A stretch of DNA of 64,000 bases from Coccinella septempunctata (lineage: Eukaryota; Arthropoda; Insecta; Coleoptera; Coccinellidae): positions 20,502,501-20,566,500 of the forward strand of contig NC_058196.1 of assembly GCF_907165205.1 (NCBI RefSeq), read 5' to 3'. The notes below the pieces were generated by a model that saw nothing but the letters and a program-made list of their open reading frames with translations, was not told the DNA's origin and ran no database searches. Of the stretch, positions 11,401 through 22,455 are shown piece after piece. The number at the start of each line of letters is the position of its first letter. Position 1 is the first letter of the stretch. A program made the position numbers and the translations under genes.

Positions 11401-11493
11401 TGTTTACCGGGTAGCAAAAGCCTAACATTCCTGGACGACTGTGAAGACTGCAACACAGAGTCCAGGAATGTGGCTTTTCCTACGAGGTAAACA
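11401..11493. ncRNA. microRNA-precursor-like hairpin
   Basis: A 93-base hairpin. The arm 11401-11436 pairs with 11460-11493: 8 pairs (TGTTTACC), a 2x2 mismatch, 4 pairs (GTAG), a single mismatch, 7 pairs (AAAAGCC), a two-base bulge, then 12 pairs (ACATTCCTGGAC). Inside the loop CTGTG and CACAG can add 5 pairs. Length, short mismatches and a terminal loop of about 10 bases fit a pre-miRNA. I do not recognise either arm as a conserved insect microRNA. It might instead be a tiny foldback element, and strand cannot be told from the symmetry. Confidence 0.4.
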
Positions 11494-12243
11494 CACTTTT
11501 TTCCGCAAATGGTTCAAAATTTTACAGATATTAATTAATTTTGAAAAGATCCCGAATTATTCTATTCATAAATAAATGGTGCTTTGAAATTCGTAATGAA
11601 ATTGGTTGCGTAACTATGGAAACGTATCAATGTTGAATTGTCAAATTTGACGCATATAAATTTAATTGCTGGTGTTTTCGAGAACAAAATGATGTAAAAT
11701 GATAGGCGATGATGAATTTCCCATTTCTGGAACTCCTCTAGAGCTGGTTGAGTCAGTGAATACTGATTCAATAGAATTAATACCAAAAAAATGAAGAGAT
11801 ATACACATAAACGTTTTATGGACTATCGCAAGAGTAAAAATACGAGTTCTTTCTCAGAAAATGTTTTTATGGCATACTTCTTGCAGTGAACTTTTAGAGT
11901 TCATGACAATCAAATAACTGTAAATATAACAAAGTGATTTCAAAATGTATTTTGCAATGCATCGAGATTTTCAAAATATGAATTACTTCCTTATGGACAA
12001 CGTGTTTTCAATCATTTATGTAGAACACTAACAACAGTAAGGAGATGAATATTTCCTAACAGTTGGGAGATCTTAACTTTTTCTTTGAGAAATTTTGTCT
12101 GAAATGTCCAAATTTCTTAGCAATTTGCGGAAAACTCAGAAAACGCAGAAAGGCATCGGTGTAAAACCGAACACATAACATAATTGGCAGATTTGAGTAA
12201 AGAATTTTGCCTTGTGACCCTTGATACAATGTTGAATGGAATT
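11494..12243. other. No gene seen
   Basis: AT-rich, no repeat partner, no convincing reading frame. Confidence 0.4.
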
Positions 12244-12447
12244 CTAGCCAGCAAATGGGAACTTTGTGGTCACAAAACCGAACATTTTGAATGCTTTGGA
12301 TGATATATCATCATATGTACCTAAATTGAGATGGTTATCCAAAATCTCAGCGAGATCGCGAACGCTATACACTCTTTCAAGGTCTACGCCATAAAGTAAT
12401 AAAACCACAGCAAAGATCAAGATCTGTGAAATGAGATCATCGGACAT
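12244..12447 (-). CDS. Short ORF with hydrophobic N-terminus, unknown
   Basis: A 67-codon frame starts MSDDLISQILIFAVVLLLYG, resembling a signal peptide or membrane anchor, and continues with a mixed, non-repetitive sequence (VYSVRDLAEILDNHLN.. FGFVTTKFPFAG) to a stop at 12244. An acceptor-like CTCATTTCACAG lies inside the start region (about 12428), so an alternative is an internal or terminal exon beginning at ILIF. Frames this long are expected by chance in the window, and there is no donor, homology or repeat support. Listed because its composition is more protein-like than its neighbours. Confidence 0.2.
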   Translation of the reverse strand: MSDDLISQILIFAVVLLLYGVDLERVYSVRDLAEILDNHLNLGTYDDISSKAFKMFGFVTTKFPFAG

Positions 12448-12479
12448 TTTTCCGGATCTAAGTACAGATAATTCGTTTT

Positions 12480-13135
12480 CGGTAACATACTAAGATTGGC
12501 AGACATTGGCCGGAGACAACGAAGTGACTCTACTTTGAGTACTAGGGCAATAAAAGAAACGAGAAAGCCGATGAACTTGCAAAAAGAGTATCAAGGTTAA
12601 TAACTGCTGGACCTGAGCCTTTCTGTGGGCTTGAAAAGTACCAATACAAGGCAGCGTTCCAACAATTGGAGTTGAACAACAGATTAACCCTCTGGAGAAA
12701 CACTCCTGGACTTACTCAGTCAAAGAAATTCTTAATGATTTCACCGACCTACATCAGAAAACTGCTGAAGCTCTCACGAGCTGAGCTTCGGGTGGTTGTG
12801 GGACTGCTGACAGGACATTGTCGGTACAAATATTATTTGCACCGTATGGGTAAGTCAGCAGATGAGATTTTTAGGCTCTGTGGATCAGAAGCAGAAACAG
12901 CTGAACACATGGTATGCAAGTGTCCAGAGCTGGCGGACCTAAGAACCACTCATATGGGGAAACCGGTCCTGGATACTCACGAGGTAAAGGCAAAGGCCTC
13001 TAAGGATGTTGTCAGTTTTATCAAAACCATTGATGACCTCCTTGAGTTCCTACGAATGAGTAGGGTAGAGAGCAAAAGATCTACATGGTCGCAGTTCCCG
13101 GAAGGCTAATAGTGCCACAACTACCCCGTTTCAAA
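12480..13135 (+). pseudogene. Non-LTR retrotransposon 3' end: RNase H tail and zinc knuckle, copy 1
   Basis: The frame around 12555-13109 starts with the end of a retrotransposon RNase H domain (NEKADELAKR, matching the GNE-x-ADELAK signature in copy 2). It continues with LSRAELRVVVGLLTGHCRYK and the zinc-knuckle-like C-x2-C..H-x4-C motif (LCGSEAETAEHMVCKCPEL). That order is typical of the C-terminus of I/R1/LOA-type non-LTR elements. Upstream of 12555 the frame is broken by stops and shifts, and the catalytic part of RNase H is not readable. The 147-codon remainder is intact to a stop at 13109. The tail after 13110 (GCTAATAG.. CAACTACCCCG.. AAAATAATAA) matches copy 2 on the minus strand at 14376-14420. 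Confidence 0.75.
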
Positions 13136-13160
13136 AAATAATAACCTAGGATTTTGCGCG

Positions 13161-13228
13161 AAAGCGTTGGTCAGATGTGACGTGGTAATGCACATCTCAC
13201 GTCACATCAGATCAATTTGGACGCTTTT
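13161..13228. other. Hairpin with TGACGTG arms
   Basis: GATGTGACGTG (13174-13184) is perfectly complementary to CACGTCACATC (13198-13208) across a 13-base loop, and AAAGCGT (13161-13167) can pair with ACGCTTT (13221-13227). It lies directly after the retrotransposon end. The TGACGTG core resembles bZIP (CRE/UPR-type) binding sites. It could be a regulatory palindrome, a small RNA hairpin or a MITE remnant. Confidence 0.4.
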
Positions 13229-13235
13229 GGGACGT

Positions 13236-14254
13236 GGGGACGTCAGAGTAATCAGTATGCACTTTTATTTCAAATCGAAGCGATGATATATCGTCACGTT
13301 ATACTGTGATACCGGGCAGATTTTATTTCTTGCCTAAATTCCTATTTCTTCAATCTGTCATAATATCGTTCAAACGAAAACCTTCCCTACACTTAAGTGA
13401 ATCAAAAGCGGACGTCATGTTATATGTAGACGAACATACAAACAAACAAACCAACATACACACGAAATTTCAGATTTATAATAGAAGTAAGGATTGACAG
13501 TTCAGAAATGAACATTTAAACCATTATGTAAAATTCTAGATGATACGTTATTAAGGATTTTGGGAACCCCAGTTTAATGTTTAGGTGTTGATTGAATTTG
13601 AAATGGCTGTACTGCTCTGTACCCGTTGATACAAGACCATTTTAGTATATTTCATCTTGATCATTGACGTAATCATGAAGCCTTTCATGCATCTTATCCA
13701 CTTGGCCCACTTCAGATTTATCCATTATGCCCGACAATAACTCTATCTTGACGTTGATCGCTCCGTGGAGGAACCTACTGAAGCGTCGCAAGATTTATAT
13801 CCAACACTCCAGTGTCCAATGATTGCCTTTCTGGTGCCATTTGTCAGCAGCCAGTGAAAGGTCTTCCGGTCCTCGTCTTTCCAGCATGTTCCCGATGATG
13901 CGATTATTTCATACGCGGTGCATTCCGCCTCAGCCAGGGGGATTTTTCGCGAAAATGATAAATCGATTGAGGGAGGTGATAACGAGATCTTTATATATTA
14001 TAGGAAAAAGGTTGAAAAAGATGAATGAGTTTTTTGAAATAACTCATTTACTTTTGATATCTTGACGTAGAGAAGAGATTAAAGATAGGAAGCAGTACTG
14101 AAACTTCTTTTTATACTAAAGGAAAGTTGATACCTCGAAATTAACAGAAAATTTGCCATTGGGTGTTTCTATGGTGCTTGATTTCAGAACTATGTATTAT
14201 TATTATTGAAAGAATAACAGTATTTGATATTCAGGGTTTAATATTATTCAAAAT
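13236..14254. other. No gene seen
   Basis: Mixed composition with a GC-richer, repeat-free part at 13740-13960. Reading frames are short and unrecognised. Confidence 0.4.
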
Positions 14255-14312
14255 ATAATGGTAATTGGCGACGTTTCGGGCAGTAGGTACCCTTTTTCTA
14301 GCCTTCGAAATA
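14255..14312 (-). repeat. PLE-tail-like motif
   Basis: On the minus strand: CGAAGGCTAG.. TACTGCCCGAAACGTCGCC. The GAAACGTCG ending is the same as in the PLE tails at 24.3 and 34.4 kb, but the CTGANGA half of a hammerhead core is not present. Confidence 0.35.
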
Positions 14313-14375
14313 ATTTATTTTAAGTTATTTCCCAACTTATTTGTTGGATGTCATTGGGGTTATGATTTTAAATGA

Positions 14376-16010
14376 TTATTTTTATTTGAACCGGGGTCTT
14401 TGTGGCTCTATTAGCCTTTCGGGAATTGCGACCATGTAGATCTTCACTATCTACCCTACTCATTCATATAAACTCAAGGAGGTCGTCAATGGTGTTCATA
14501 AAACTGACAACATCCTTAGGGGCCTTAGCCGTTACCTCGTGAGTATCCAGGACCGGTTTCTCCATATAAGTGGTTCTTATGTCAGCCAGCTCTGGACACT
14601 TGCATATCATGTGTTCAGCTGTTTCTGCTTCTGATCCACAGAGCCTACAAATCTCATCTGCTGACTTACCCATACGATACAAATGATATTTGTACCGACA
14701 GTGCCCTGTCAGCAGTCTCACCATCACCCGAAGCTCAGCTCGTGACATTTTTGACAGTTTTCTGGTGTAGGTCAATGAAATCATCACGAACTTCTTTGAC
14801 TGAGTTAGTCCACGAGTGTTTTTCCAGAGGGTAAATGTGTTGTTCAACTCCCATTGTTGGACCGCTGCCTTGTATTGGTATTTTTCCACAGTCCACAGAA
14901 AAGCTCAGGTCCAGCAGGTTTTAACCTTGGTGATCTTTTTGCAAGTTCATCGGCTTTCTCGTTTCCTTCAACACCACAGTGTCCTGGTACCCATGGTAGA
15001 GTCACTTTGTTCCCTCTGGCCAGTTGCTTTATGGTATTACTCGGCACTCCCATGTGAGCAGAGATCTCTGGCTTCAAACAGATATCAGCCTGGAGAATGA
15101 AACTCTAGAACAGGTAGAGCAGTTCAAATACCTGGGAAGCTTCATAAATTCTAGGGCTAACCTTGACACGGAAATACAAAACCGTATCAATTCGGCATCA
15201 CGGGCATTCTGGATGCTAAAGGATAGAGTGTTTCAAAATCACGACCTCAATCTGAAGACCAAGACAGCTGTTTAGAAAGCAGTCGTCCTCCCAACGCTTC
15301 TTTACGGAAGCGAAAGCTTGAACAAACGCATCAACGTCATCTAAGACAGATAATGCACATCAGATGGTTCCACAAAGTCTCGAATGCAGAAGTCTTGCAG
15401 CGCGCGAGTTGTAACGAGGGCCCGACTCAGCTGGAGCGGCCACATTCTGAGGATGTAGGACACAAGAATCCCAAAAATAGCTCTGTATGGCGAATTCACT
15501 GAGGGAGCCCGGAAACCAGGAGGCCAGTATAAGCGGTTTAAGGATACACTACATCAATCCCTAAAATCAGTTAATGGCAATCATAACTGGGAAGAACTAG
15601 CGTTAGACAGGTCACAGTGGAGGTCTTTGGTACACAGTTATAGTGGAGATTTGAGAAGGATACAGCGACGGCCAGATCTGGTTGGTGACCATCCATGCCC
15701 GGAGTGTGGTAGGATATGTAGGTCACGGTTGGGTCTCTACAGTCACAGGAGAGCACACAGTCGCAATTAACCCTGAAAAATTATAAGTCTGTTCGCACCT
15801 CCTTTTTATTTTTTTTCCTTTTTCTTTTTGTTTTTTCCCTTTTTTCGTCTTTTTGTAGATTCATTCCCGGCAACGGGATATAGCAAATGAATGAATGAAT
15901 GAATGTGAGCAGAGATCTCTGGCAGTGTGATTCCAGGGACCTCAGCGTGGCTGATCTTTAATATCCACTAGATCTCGACGACGCTCAAGCCAATCCCGAT
16001 TTAGCATCGT
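14376..16010 (-). pseudogene. Non-LTR retrotransposon 3' end, copy 2, split by an insertion
   Basis: Minus-strand relative of 12480-13135, retaining more of RNase H. From the 5' side (about 15990 downward) it reads ISHAEVPGITLPEISAHM, then after the insertion GVPSNTIKQLARGNKVTLPW and VPGHCGVEGNEKADELAKR, the WVPGH-x-GVEGNE-x-ADELAK signature of non-LTR RNase H. A frameshift near 14885 leads into LSRAELRVMVRLLTGHCRYK and CRLCGSEAETAEHMICKCPEL. Stops interrupt the frame upstream of 15940 and around 14890. The element is split at 15072/15924 by the retrotransposon at 15073-15902, and the two halves rejoin in frame when one target-duplication copy is removed. Its 3' tail ends near 14376. Confidence 0.75.
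15073..15902 (+). mobile_element. 5'-truncated non-LTR retrotransposon with C-terminal zinc finger, nested insertion
   Basis: Inserted into the minus-strand RNase H element and flanked by a direct repeat of about 20 bp (GTGAGCAGAGATCTCTGGC at 15054-15072 and 15905-15923). It starts inside the reverse transcriptase thumb region (ISLENETLEQVEQFKYLGSF), continues through NLKTKTAV, a stop, and QLEWSGH/LRM-type sequence around 15430, and ends after 15660 with DHPCPECGRICRSRLGLYSH-RRAH, a C2H2 zinc finger (C-x2-C-x12-H-x4-H), with a stop at 15768-15770. A T-rich 3' UTR and an (AATG)n tail at 15887-15904 follow. At least one stop (15273-15275) and frameshifts make it dead on arrival. Closest relative in the window: 39920-41330. 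Confidence 0.8.
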
Positions 16011-16620
16011 GGGCCCAACAACTACTCTGGGAGCGTTCTTAATAAGGCACAATCAATTTGTCACTTGCTACTTGATCATATTTCCTGTTAACATTCTTGC
16101 ATTTCTTTCTCAACCAAGTGCCTTCTTATTGTTGATAGTCACTCCGATCTTCACGTACAGCTGTGAACTGAATCTCAATTCTATCCCCGTTACATATCGA
16201 CAGTATCGTTCATTTCAATAACATTACATAGATCGCCCCATTACATTTCACCCTTCATTGTTATCACCAATTCCAATATCCCCGTTCCAGCCATGCATCC
16301 GCCGCAGACGTTGACATATTATTGCACCTAATATGAACTCCTGCATCTAGGCGGAATATCAAACAATCCCCCGGATGTTGGTTTCCACAGGACCCGGGCT
16401 AAGATGGCCATTATTATTCATAAAGTTTGACGGCTCGTTCTTGAATTTAATTATGGTTTCTTAGGTGATGCTGTAGCGGTTCGCGCGGAAGAGGGGGTGG
16501 CCGTAGAGTCGAACGGAGGAGAAATTGCGGTATTCAAATTGCGTTCTGTTTTGGTTTACAATCGACAGGTCAAATGCGAAACGATAAATTCGCGGCTGGG
16601 GGATGAAGATAGGGTATTCC
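16011..16620. other. Repeat-free, GC-richer, no gene recognised
   Basis: Contains CCGCCGCAGACG and GGTTCGCGCGGAAGAGG stretches that contrast with the AT-rich surroundings. Possible host regulatory or unique sequence; no convincing frame. Confidence 0.35.
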
Positions 16621-16894
16621 TCAGTTATGGAGCCAGATATGCGGAGGGTTACTGAATCCGCTGAATGAAAATGACTGAACCGATCTTATTGCACTTCTGA
16701 AATAGTTATTCATGTACCAAGGACGACAAAAACTGTCTATTACAGTCGAGTCTGCAGATTGATGGCCGAGGCAGCAATCAGACGAGACAATATCGAGCCT
16801 GGGCGTGGTTGTCAATTCACTCATCTCTAGAACAGTGTTACTCATATCCATATCGCTATCTATTCTTGATTATAATGAATACTAATATTCAAAC
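16621..16894 (-). repeat. Dispersed element fragment, copy B (interrupted by the P-like element)
   Basis: Minus-strand counterpart of 432-760. The frame from 16851 reads MDMSNTVLEMSELTTTPRLD and stays open for 76 codons, ending ..PPHIWLHN, with a stop at 16621. The leader just upstream (TTATAATCAAGAATAGATAG) matches copy A, and its continuation is found beyond the insertion at 18095-18120 (TACGTTCTTGATTCACTC). So the P-like element landed in the 5' leader. In copy A the same frame is interrupted, so B may be closer to the ancestral exon. Protein not recognised. Confidence 0.5.
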
Positions 16895-18094
16895 CAAAGA
16901 TTATAGAGTAGAAAGATGGGAAACGAGGCGAGTTGAGCGCCATCTGTGTGTCACGCGTGTTTTTTAAGACGCTAGGACTGGTTAAACATGTGAATCGGTC
17001 ATTCATTGATTCTAATTTTCAGTGCTCCGAAGTGGATAAAATTCTCAGAGCTTGAAGACAATTAAATCAGCAAACACTACTTACTACACCATGTGCAACA
17101 TTTTTCTGCAGGTCAATTGAGAACTGTTCATCGACGTAAATTGTTTGCTTAAAGCATCCCTTGCATAAAGGGACTATTAAGGGGAAATAATGATCTTTAT
17201 AGGTCCATTCAATGATTCTCTATTGCTACTCTTTCGATATATTCAGAAATGCAGAGGTTTTATTGATTTCCATTTGGGAACCGAGTGACTGTCAAATTGT
17301 TGTTTAGAAAGTCAAAGTTTTATGATACCTGCTGTGAGTGTTTTGTTCATTCATTAATCAATTTGTATATTGTGTCATGAAGAGACCATGTCATAAGGAA
17401 ATCATAAAAAAAGCACCAAGAAACTATACTGACATACAGGTCTTGCATATGTCTGTAAGGTTTTTTTTTAAGTGTGGTTCTGAAAATTCTTTATAATACC
17501 TACATATGTAAGTAACTGGAATATGTATGCTATGATGATATGTTGAATATTGGTTCATATTAATTTCTGATATATGTATATTTTACAAATTCAACTAAGT
17601 TCATTAATTCAGAACAACCTATTGTAAAGAAACAACACCTTCGACGTATAGCAGATCACCATATACTTTAGTGTCCTAGTTAAAGCTTCATTTACTGCCC
17701 AATATTTCAATTTTGTAAATTTTTTATGAATTGCAAATAAACATATAGCACATCCAACAGCGTTTTTCGTTGATATCAATTGATTCCAAACAATGTTTAG
17801 ATGAATACTAACATCCTGATCACAAAGCAAAACGATACTTTTGTTTTGTCTCTCAGGATGTTTGTTTTCTGATGGAAACAAAGTCAATATTGGAATGCAA
17901 TACCAGTAATACAATCCGAATTTCGCGCCCCTCAATTAAAAAACAGAAAACTGTAATCAAAAAGTTTTCCTGTACTGACAGTGCGTTTTTAGCGCCATCT
18001 CATTGTCACGTGTGTTTTCACTGGCCAAAATGTAGTCGATTTTTAGTACTAGCGATATGAGGGCGTTTCCTATCTTTCTACTCTATAATCTTTG
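16895..18094. mobile_element. 1,200-bp P-like DNA transposon with 31-bp TIRs and 8-bp target duplication
   Basis: The termini 16895-16925 and 18064-18094 are inverted repeats of 31 bp with one mismatch, beginning CAAAGATTATAGAGTAGAAA and ending GGAAACG. They are flanked by ATTCAAAC at 16887-16894 and 18095-18102, an 8-bp duplication, and copy A of the host repeat (432-760) shows the uninterrupted site. 31-bp TIRs starting CA with 8-bp duplications fit P elements; hAT elements also make 8-bp duplications but usually have shorter TIRs. Subterminal direct repeats occur (AGCGCCATCT.. GTCAC-x-GTGT near 16941 and 17992). The longest internal frame (17609-17935, minus, 108 codons) shows no THAP zinc finger or transposase motif that I recognise, so the copy is non-autonomous or badly decayed. 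Confidence 0.8.
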
Positions 18095-18399
18095 ATTCAA
18101 ACTACGTTCTTGATTCACTCGTTTACCCCGGTTTCATAAAATTTTGATTGTGCGATCAACGATTTGACAGCCACTGGATTTTCGAAACGAAATTATTGTA
18201 ACCTTTTAATTCCTGAATATATTGAAGGAGTAGCAATAGGGAACCATTAAATGGATGTATATGGATCACAATTTGATGCTATAATGATATTCTGAATGCT
18301 GATGACTGAATTTTAGAATGTTTGTTTATTTGTCTGAACTCTTTTACAGTTAGATATTTTTTGTTGACAAACCGTGGAATTTATTGACGGTTAGTATTT

Positions 18400-18725
18400 A
18401 AGATGGTTGTACATACCCGAACGGGTCAGAATGATACTGTATATTCCCTACGTGTCTCTGATAATTAAATTATGTTAATCTTACAATTTGTAGGGTTGGA
18501 CTTGCCGTGCGGAAGATTTGAAAATGGTAAAAAAAAATTGTCTGATTTTCAGAGGATATGTTGATTCGACCCAAAGGAAGCTACTCGGACGTAATGCACA
18601 GTCCTTTGAAAATGCAAAAATAAATCGTAATTTGTACATACTCGAGCGTGTCAGATTTTCATACGGATGGTTAATCTCGGAGATGTAGACTTGCTTACAT
18701 ATTAATCTGACACTAGTCAGAGGCA
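18400..18725 (+). repeat. CTCGAG-x-GTGTCAGATT dispersed repeat
   Basis: Matches 63690-64000 block by block: GATACTGTATAT, CTCTGATAAT, GGATATGTT..GACCCAAAGGAAGCT, CCTTTGAAAATG, TTGTACATACTCGAGCGTGT and TCAGATTTTCAT. The motif TGTACATAC-CGA-CG-GTCAGA appears twice, at about 18408 and 18635, implying an internal unit of about 230 bp. No reading frame. Confidence 0.65.
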
Positions 18726-18796
18726 GTTTTCCTTATCTAGCAGTTTGAAGATGATGACAATGCATTTTTTTGAAATATCTGTCTTCATGTACCTAT

Positions 18797-18815
18797 AATA
18801 ATAATAATAATAATT
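18797..18815. repeat. (TAA)n microsatellite
   Basis: Six uninterrupted AAT/ATA repeats. Confidence 0.8.
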
Positions 18816-18850
18816 GAAGGACAGAGCTTTTCAACATATAATTAACCACG

Positions 18851-20399
18851 AATGGACCAGGCGGAATAACTTCCATAGTACCATTGAATATTAGGTTGAA
18901 TACTCAATGATATTAGTCCAAAAGTGTTCACACGACCTAATACTTGTTTCCTATAAATCAACATTTCATACAAGCAGGGAGTTTTTGCTGAATATTGAAA
19001 GAGCAAACGAGTTCCAGAGTTCCAGAAAAGGAGAAAAAGTAGTTTTCATTAGATTACTAGCCAGTAGCCATAATGATCGTTTTGTCGAAAGCTATAGAAT
19101 CAAGTGCAGATCTAGAGATAGTATGTAGCTTATGGTCTCATTGCTGCAAACCTGTAGAGAGCATTTTTCATTAGAAATAAATGCAGCAGATAAAAGTCAC
19201 GTTCATTTTCACACTAATTTATTCGATGCCAGTCAAAAACCCTCTTCAAATGGAATATTATTGTGGATTGATGAAATGCTGAAATTAGTTATCGCGCGTT
19301 ATTCTCGAAAGTTCTCGATGTATTCCATGGCGTACTTTTTAATAGATGTTTTTGAGCTGTGCATGAAAATGGTCCTATAAAATTTTATATGATTATTTTC
19401 TTCTTTCTCTTATAATTTACCCAGCGACGGCCATAAAAACAGCTTCATGCACGGCTTCATATAGAAATGAATTTCACGAGAGAACCTACTCTGATAAATT
19501 CCCTACACTATATTGGAATTCCCATCAAAATCGATTTGCTTTCGGATTTCTAGAAAGACAAACATACACAAACAAACCAACAAACACATGGACTACGGAC
19601 TATCACATTTATAATATCAGGAGGAATAACAGCATCGTTTCTTCCTATTTTTTTCTTCACAAATGATTACTTACTCCTACCTATGAATTAAAAAGCAATT
19701 TTTATATTGATAACTAATGGTGAAGAATAATGCACCATGGAAATCATTGAAAGCCCTGACGAAGGTTTTTTTTTGTATAAAGCCCGACTCTTGGTGAACG
19801 CTTTGTTGAATACGTATTGCTGGATGTCATTAATACTGAATATCATTAAAAATTCACTTTGTCCATTTCAATTTCTTTTTTCCTTTTTAATCTTGGAACT
19901 GTGAGTGGTTAAGAGGAAAGCGATTTCAGGATATCTGAAAGGGCTTCAGGAGGAACGAATTTACATCATTTATTCTATATTAAGGCTGAAGGATTTCGGT
20001 AGAGGGCATTTGACGGTTGTCCATGAAGAACAGTTATAGTTTTTACTGTTATTTATTTTATCCCTATACATATATAGTAATAATCAATTTTGTCAGTTTT
20101 ATATTCAAATATCTCATAATTGAATGAGTTCTCGTGTTTATTAGACGTTTGCTTTTCAATCTGCTCACTTGAAATTGTTAAATTGATTTAAATAATTAAT
20201 TAATTGAACAAGAAAAAAAAATAACATAGTCTAAACTTTTGCGTTTGGGCCAAGAATTCGTTTCAAATTATGTCTTCATTAACCAAAATCTATCTCGAAG
20301 TGTAAAAAATTCGTAGTAGAGACAATTCGCGTATTTTGAAATGGAAGAGGAAATTATTGTGATATTTGTTGATTTTAAATATTTTTTTAACTCTTTCAT
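18851..20399. other. No gene seen; interrupted open frame
   Basis: 18907-19380 is open in one frame for 157 codons apart from a single TAG at 19126-19128. No domain is recognisable and this can arise by chance. Near 19757 CCTGACGAAGG.. AGCCCGACTC resembles a decayed PLE tail. The rest is AT-rich. Confidence 0.35.
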
Positions 20400-20892
20400 G
20401 AGGGTGAGTCTTTGACTGATGCATTCGGTCAAACTACTTAATTTTTCGAATTTCATAGATATTTTTTATTTTTGAACATCAAATTATGTATTCGAAAACG
20501 GCGCATTATACGAGAAAATATGAGGAATACTTGCATTTTACAAAACGTTCAAATAGCAATTAGATAGTGTCCAACTTAGTTTCCAGAGATGGGTTCTTTG
20601 AAGTTTTTGTTTTTTATGGTACGTAATGGTCATAATGAGAAAACTGGAAGACGTGGGTAACATCTTTTGTTCGAAAAATATTAAACAAATGAATGAAAAA
20701 CTATATCCCGAAATTCATTTCATTCTATAAATCTGTTTTGATGCAAGTAGAACTAAAATTACCATATTTTTTCAATAGCCTGTATCTTTAAAACTGAACC
20801 GATACGAAAAAAATGGTATAAGAAAAAAGTTTTTCTTGTGACCTTAAGAATCTACTGTTAAAATATTTGTACGACTCAAAGACTCACCCTTT
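20400..20892. mobile_element. MITE with GGGTGAGTCTTTGA terminal inverted repeats
   Basis: AGGGTGAGTCTTTGACT at 20401 and its reverse complement (TCAAAGACTCACCCT) ending at 20890 bound about 490 bp. TTTCAT occurs just outside both ends (20394-20399 and 20890-20895) and may be the target duplication, although the boundary is ambiguous by one or two bases. The inner right side (ATATTTGTACGACTCAAAGA and AAGAATCTACTGTTAAAATA) has the look of a common short insect element. A 62-codon frame crosses the left end and is not a gene. Confidence 0.55.
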
Positions 20893-22455
20893 CATCCTTA
20901 TTCGAGAAAATTACTTCGAAATCGAGAAAAATAAATCCTGATCTTCAAAAACCCATTAGGAACTTCACTAACATTATTTTATAACCTCGCTCACTTAGTA
21001 ACCTCACTCAATATTTCATTCTGTAAAGATGCTTCCAGGAAAACTTCCTTTGACCCAGCATTTTTACAAATCCAATTGCTCATCCTGCAACGCGAACACC
21101 CCAAACTTCGCGGAAGGATATTTCAGGATCTTTAATATATCCCGTGGCTAATTTCTCTCAGGGTTAATTGGGTGTAGAAGGATAAGAGGTATGCGACATT
21201 CAGACAACTACTTTCTGAAGAAAATTAAACGGCGTCATAAATCTTCGACCCCGAGATTTTTCAACTGAGAAATGCTGGGGAGATTGCCGGCTAATGAATG
21301 AGAATTTTATCTCATCGCTAAACTCCTCCAGGAAGATCCCGACCAACGAACAATTGACCGTAAAAAGCGGACCTCGTTCTCTGCCGGTTTGTCTTCCGGG
21401 ACGTTGCAGTCGGTTTTTGTTTCCTAATTCGCTTTTTGGGCTATTATAGAAAGTCGGGATAACAGCACTGATGATTACTTAATCTCGATAAGAAATCTAT
21501 TACATGCTTTCTGCTCATGATACTTGGATTTGCTCTTGTTGCAAAAGGTTGAGTAAGTACCTGATTGTTTTTGGGTGAAGAAACAGCAGGAAACTTACGG
21601 GTAAACTTTTCAAAACTAAGAACGAATCAATTTCAAGGAATGTTTCCTACAAAACGTCCAGTTTCTTCAGTTATTCTTCTAGTCAGACTCTTTACGGGGT
21701 TTTCAAAGTTGAGTTATTGTTGACAGAAACTAAGGCTATATCTCATTGAAATGAATCAAAATCGCATGCATGAAATATTCAAGATGGAGGAGGCATAACC
21801 TGCAAATCCACTGCAATTTCATTGCATTCCAAGTACGCTTCATTTTTGTGGTTGCTATAAGAATCCACGCAAGTTAAATCCAAAAACGTGTAGTACTGTA
21901 AATAAATAGTATACAGAGAGGAAGTTCATTATTGTTTGAAGGAAAAGTCTACTGGAAAACTATGCAGAAAAGCGTCCGGTGACAAAGATTTCCAAATTGT
22001 GCACATTCCGAAAGAAAGACTTGTCAACAAGGAAAAGTAGATGCCGAGCATGGTTTCGATTCTATTGAAGCTCGTCAGAGCAACACAACTCCCACCCCTA
22101 TGAGAACAGATACCGAACTTCCTATCTATATCGAATGCTTGAGAGTTCTACAGAGAATCGAAATACTCTAGCACCACTTAGCATCCAACAAGCCATGAGT
22201 AAATTCAACCCTCTCGGTCCCAGAACAAAGATGCCCTGAAAAACTCTCCAGCATTTAATATAGTTAGGATATTACGTATGTGTTCAGATTAAATAAGATC
22301 TAAACCATGGTCAGCATCTACACTTACCAGATGAAACAGTCTTTCTTTCGGCACCCTCAGTAATAGAGGTTGGCTAGTTCGATTCAGACCGAAACATCTA
22401 TGGATATTTATATCGACGCGGGTGTTTTGCATCTGGATATCATTATGTTATCATA
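20893..22455. other. Mostly unique sequence with one decayed hammerhead-like site
   Basis: 21000-21480 is GC-richer and repeat-free. At 22055-22095 the minus strand reads GCTCTGACGAGCTTC.. GAATCGAAACCATGCTC, a CTGACGA-stem II-GAAAC arrangement with the ACCATG element of the 55-56 kb ribozymes. Stem I does not pair convincingly, so it is probably a dead copy. Confidence 0.4.

Noticed and set aside
17609..17935. 108-codon frame as a P transposase or THAP domain
   Set aside because: No C-x-C..C-x2-H zinc pattern or other THAP signature could be found in it.
18907..19380. 157-codon frame with one TAG, considered as a readthrough gene
   Set aside because: No motif, and chance occurrence in a window of this size is plausible; not strong enough for a gene call.
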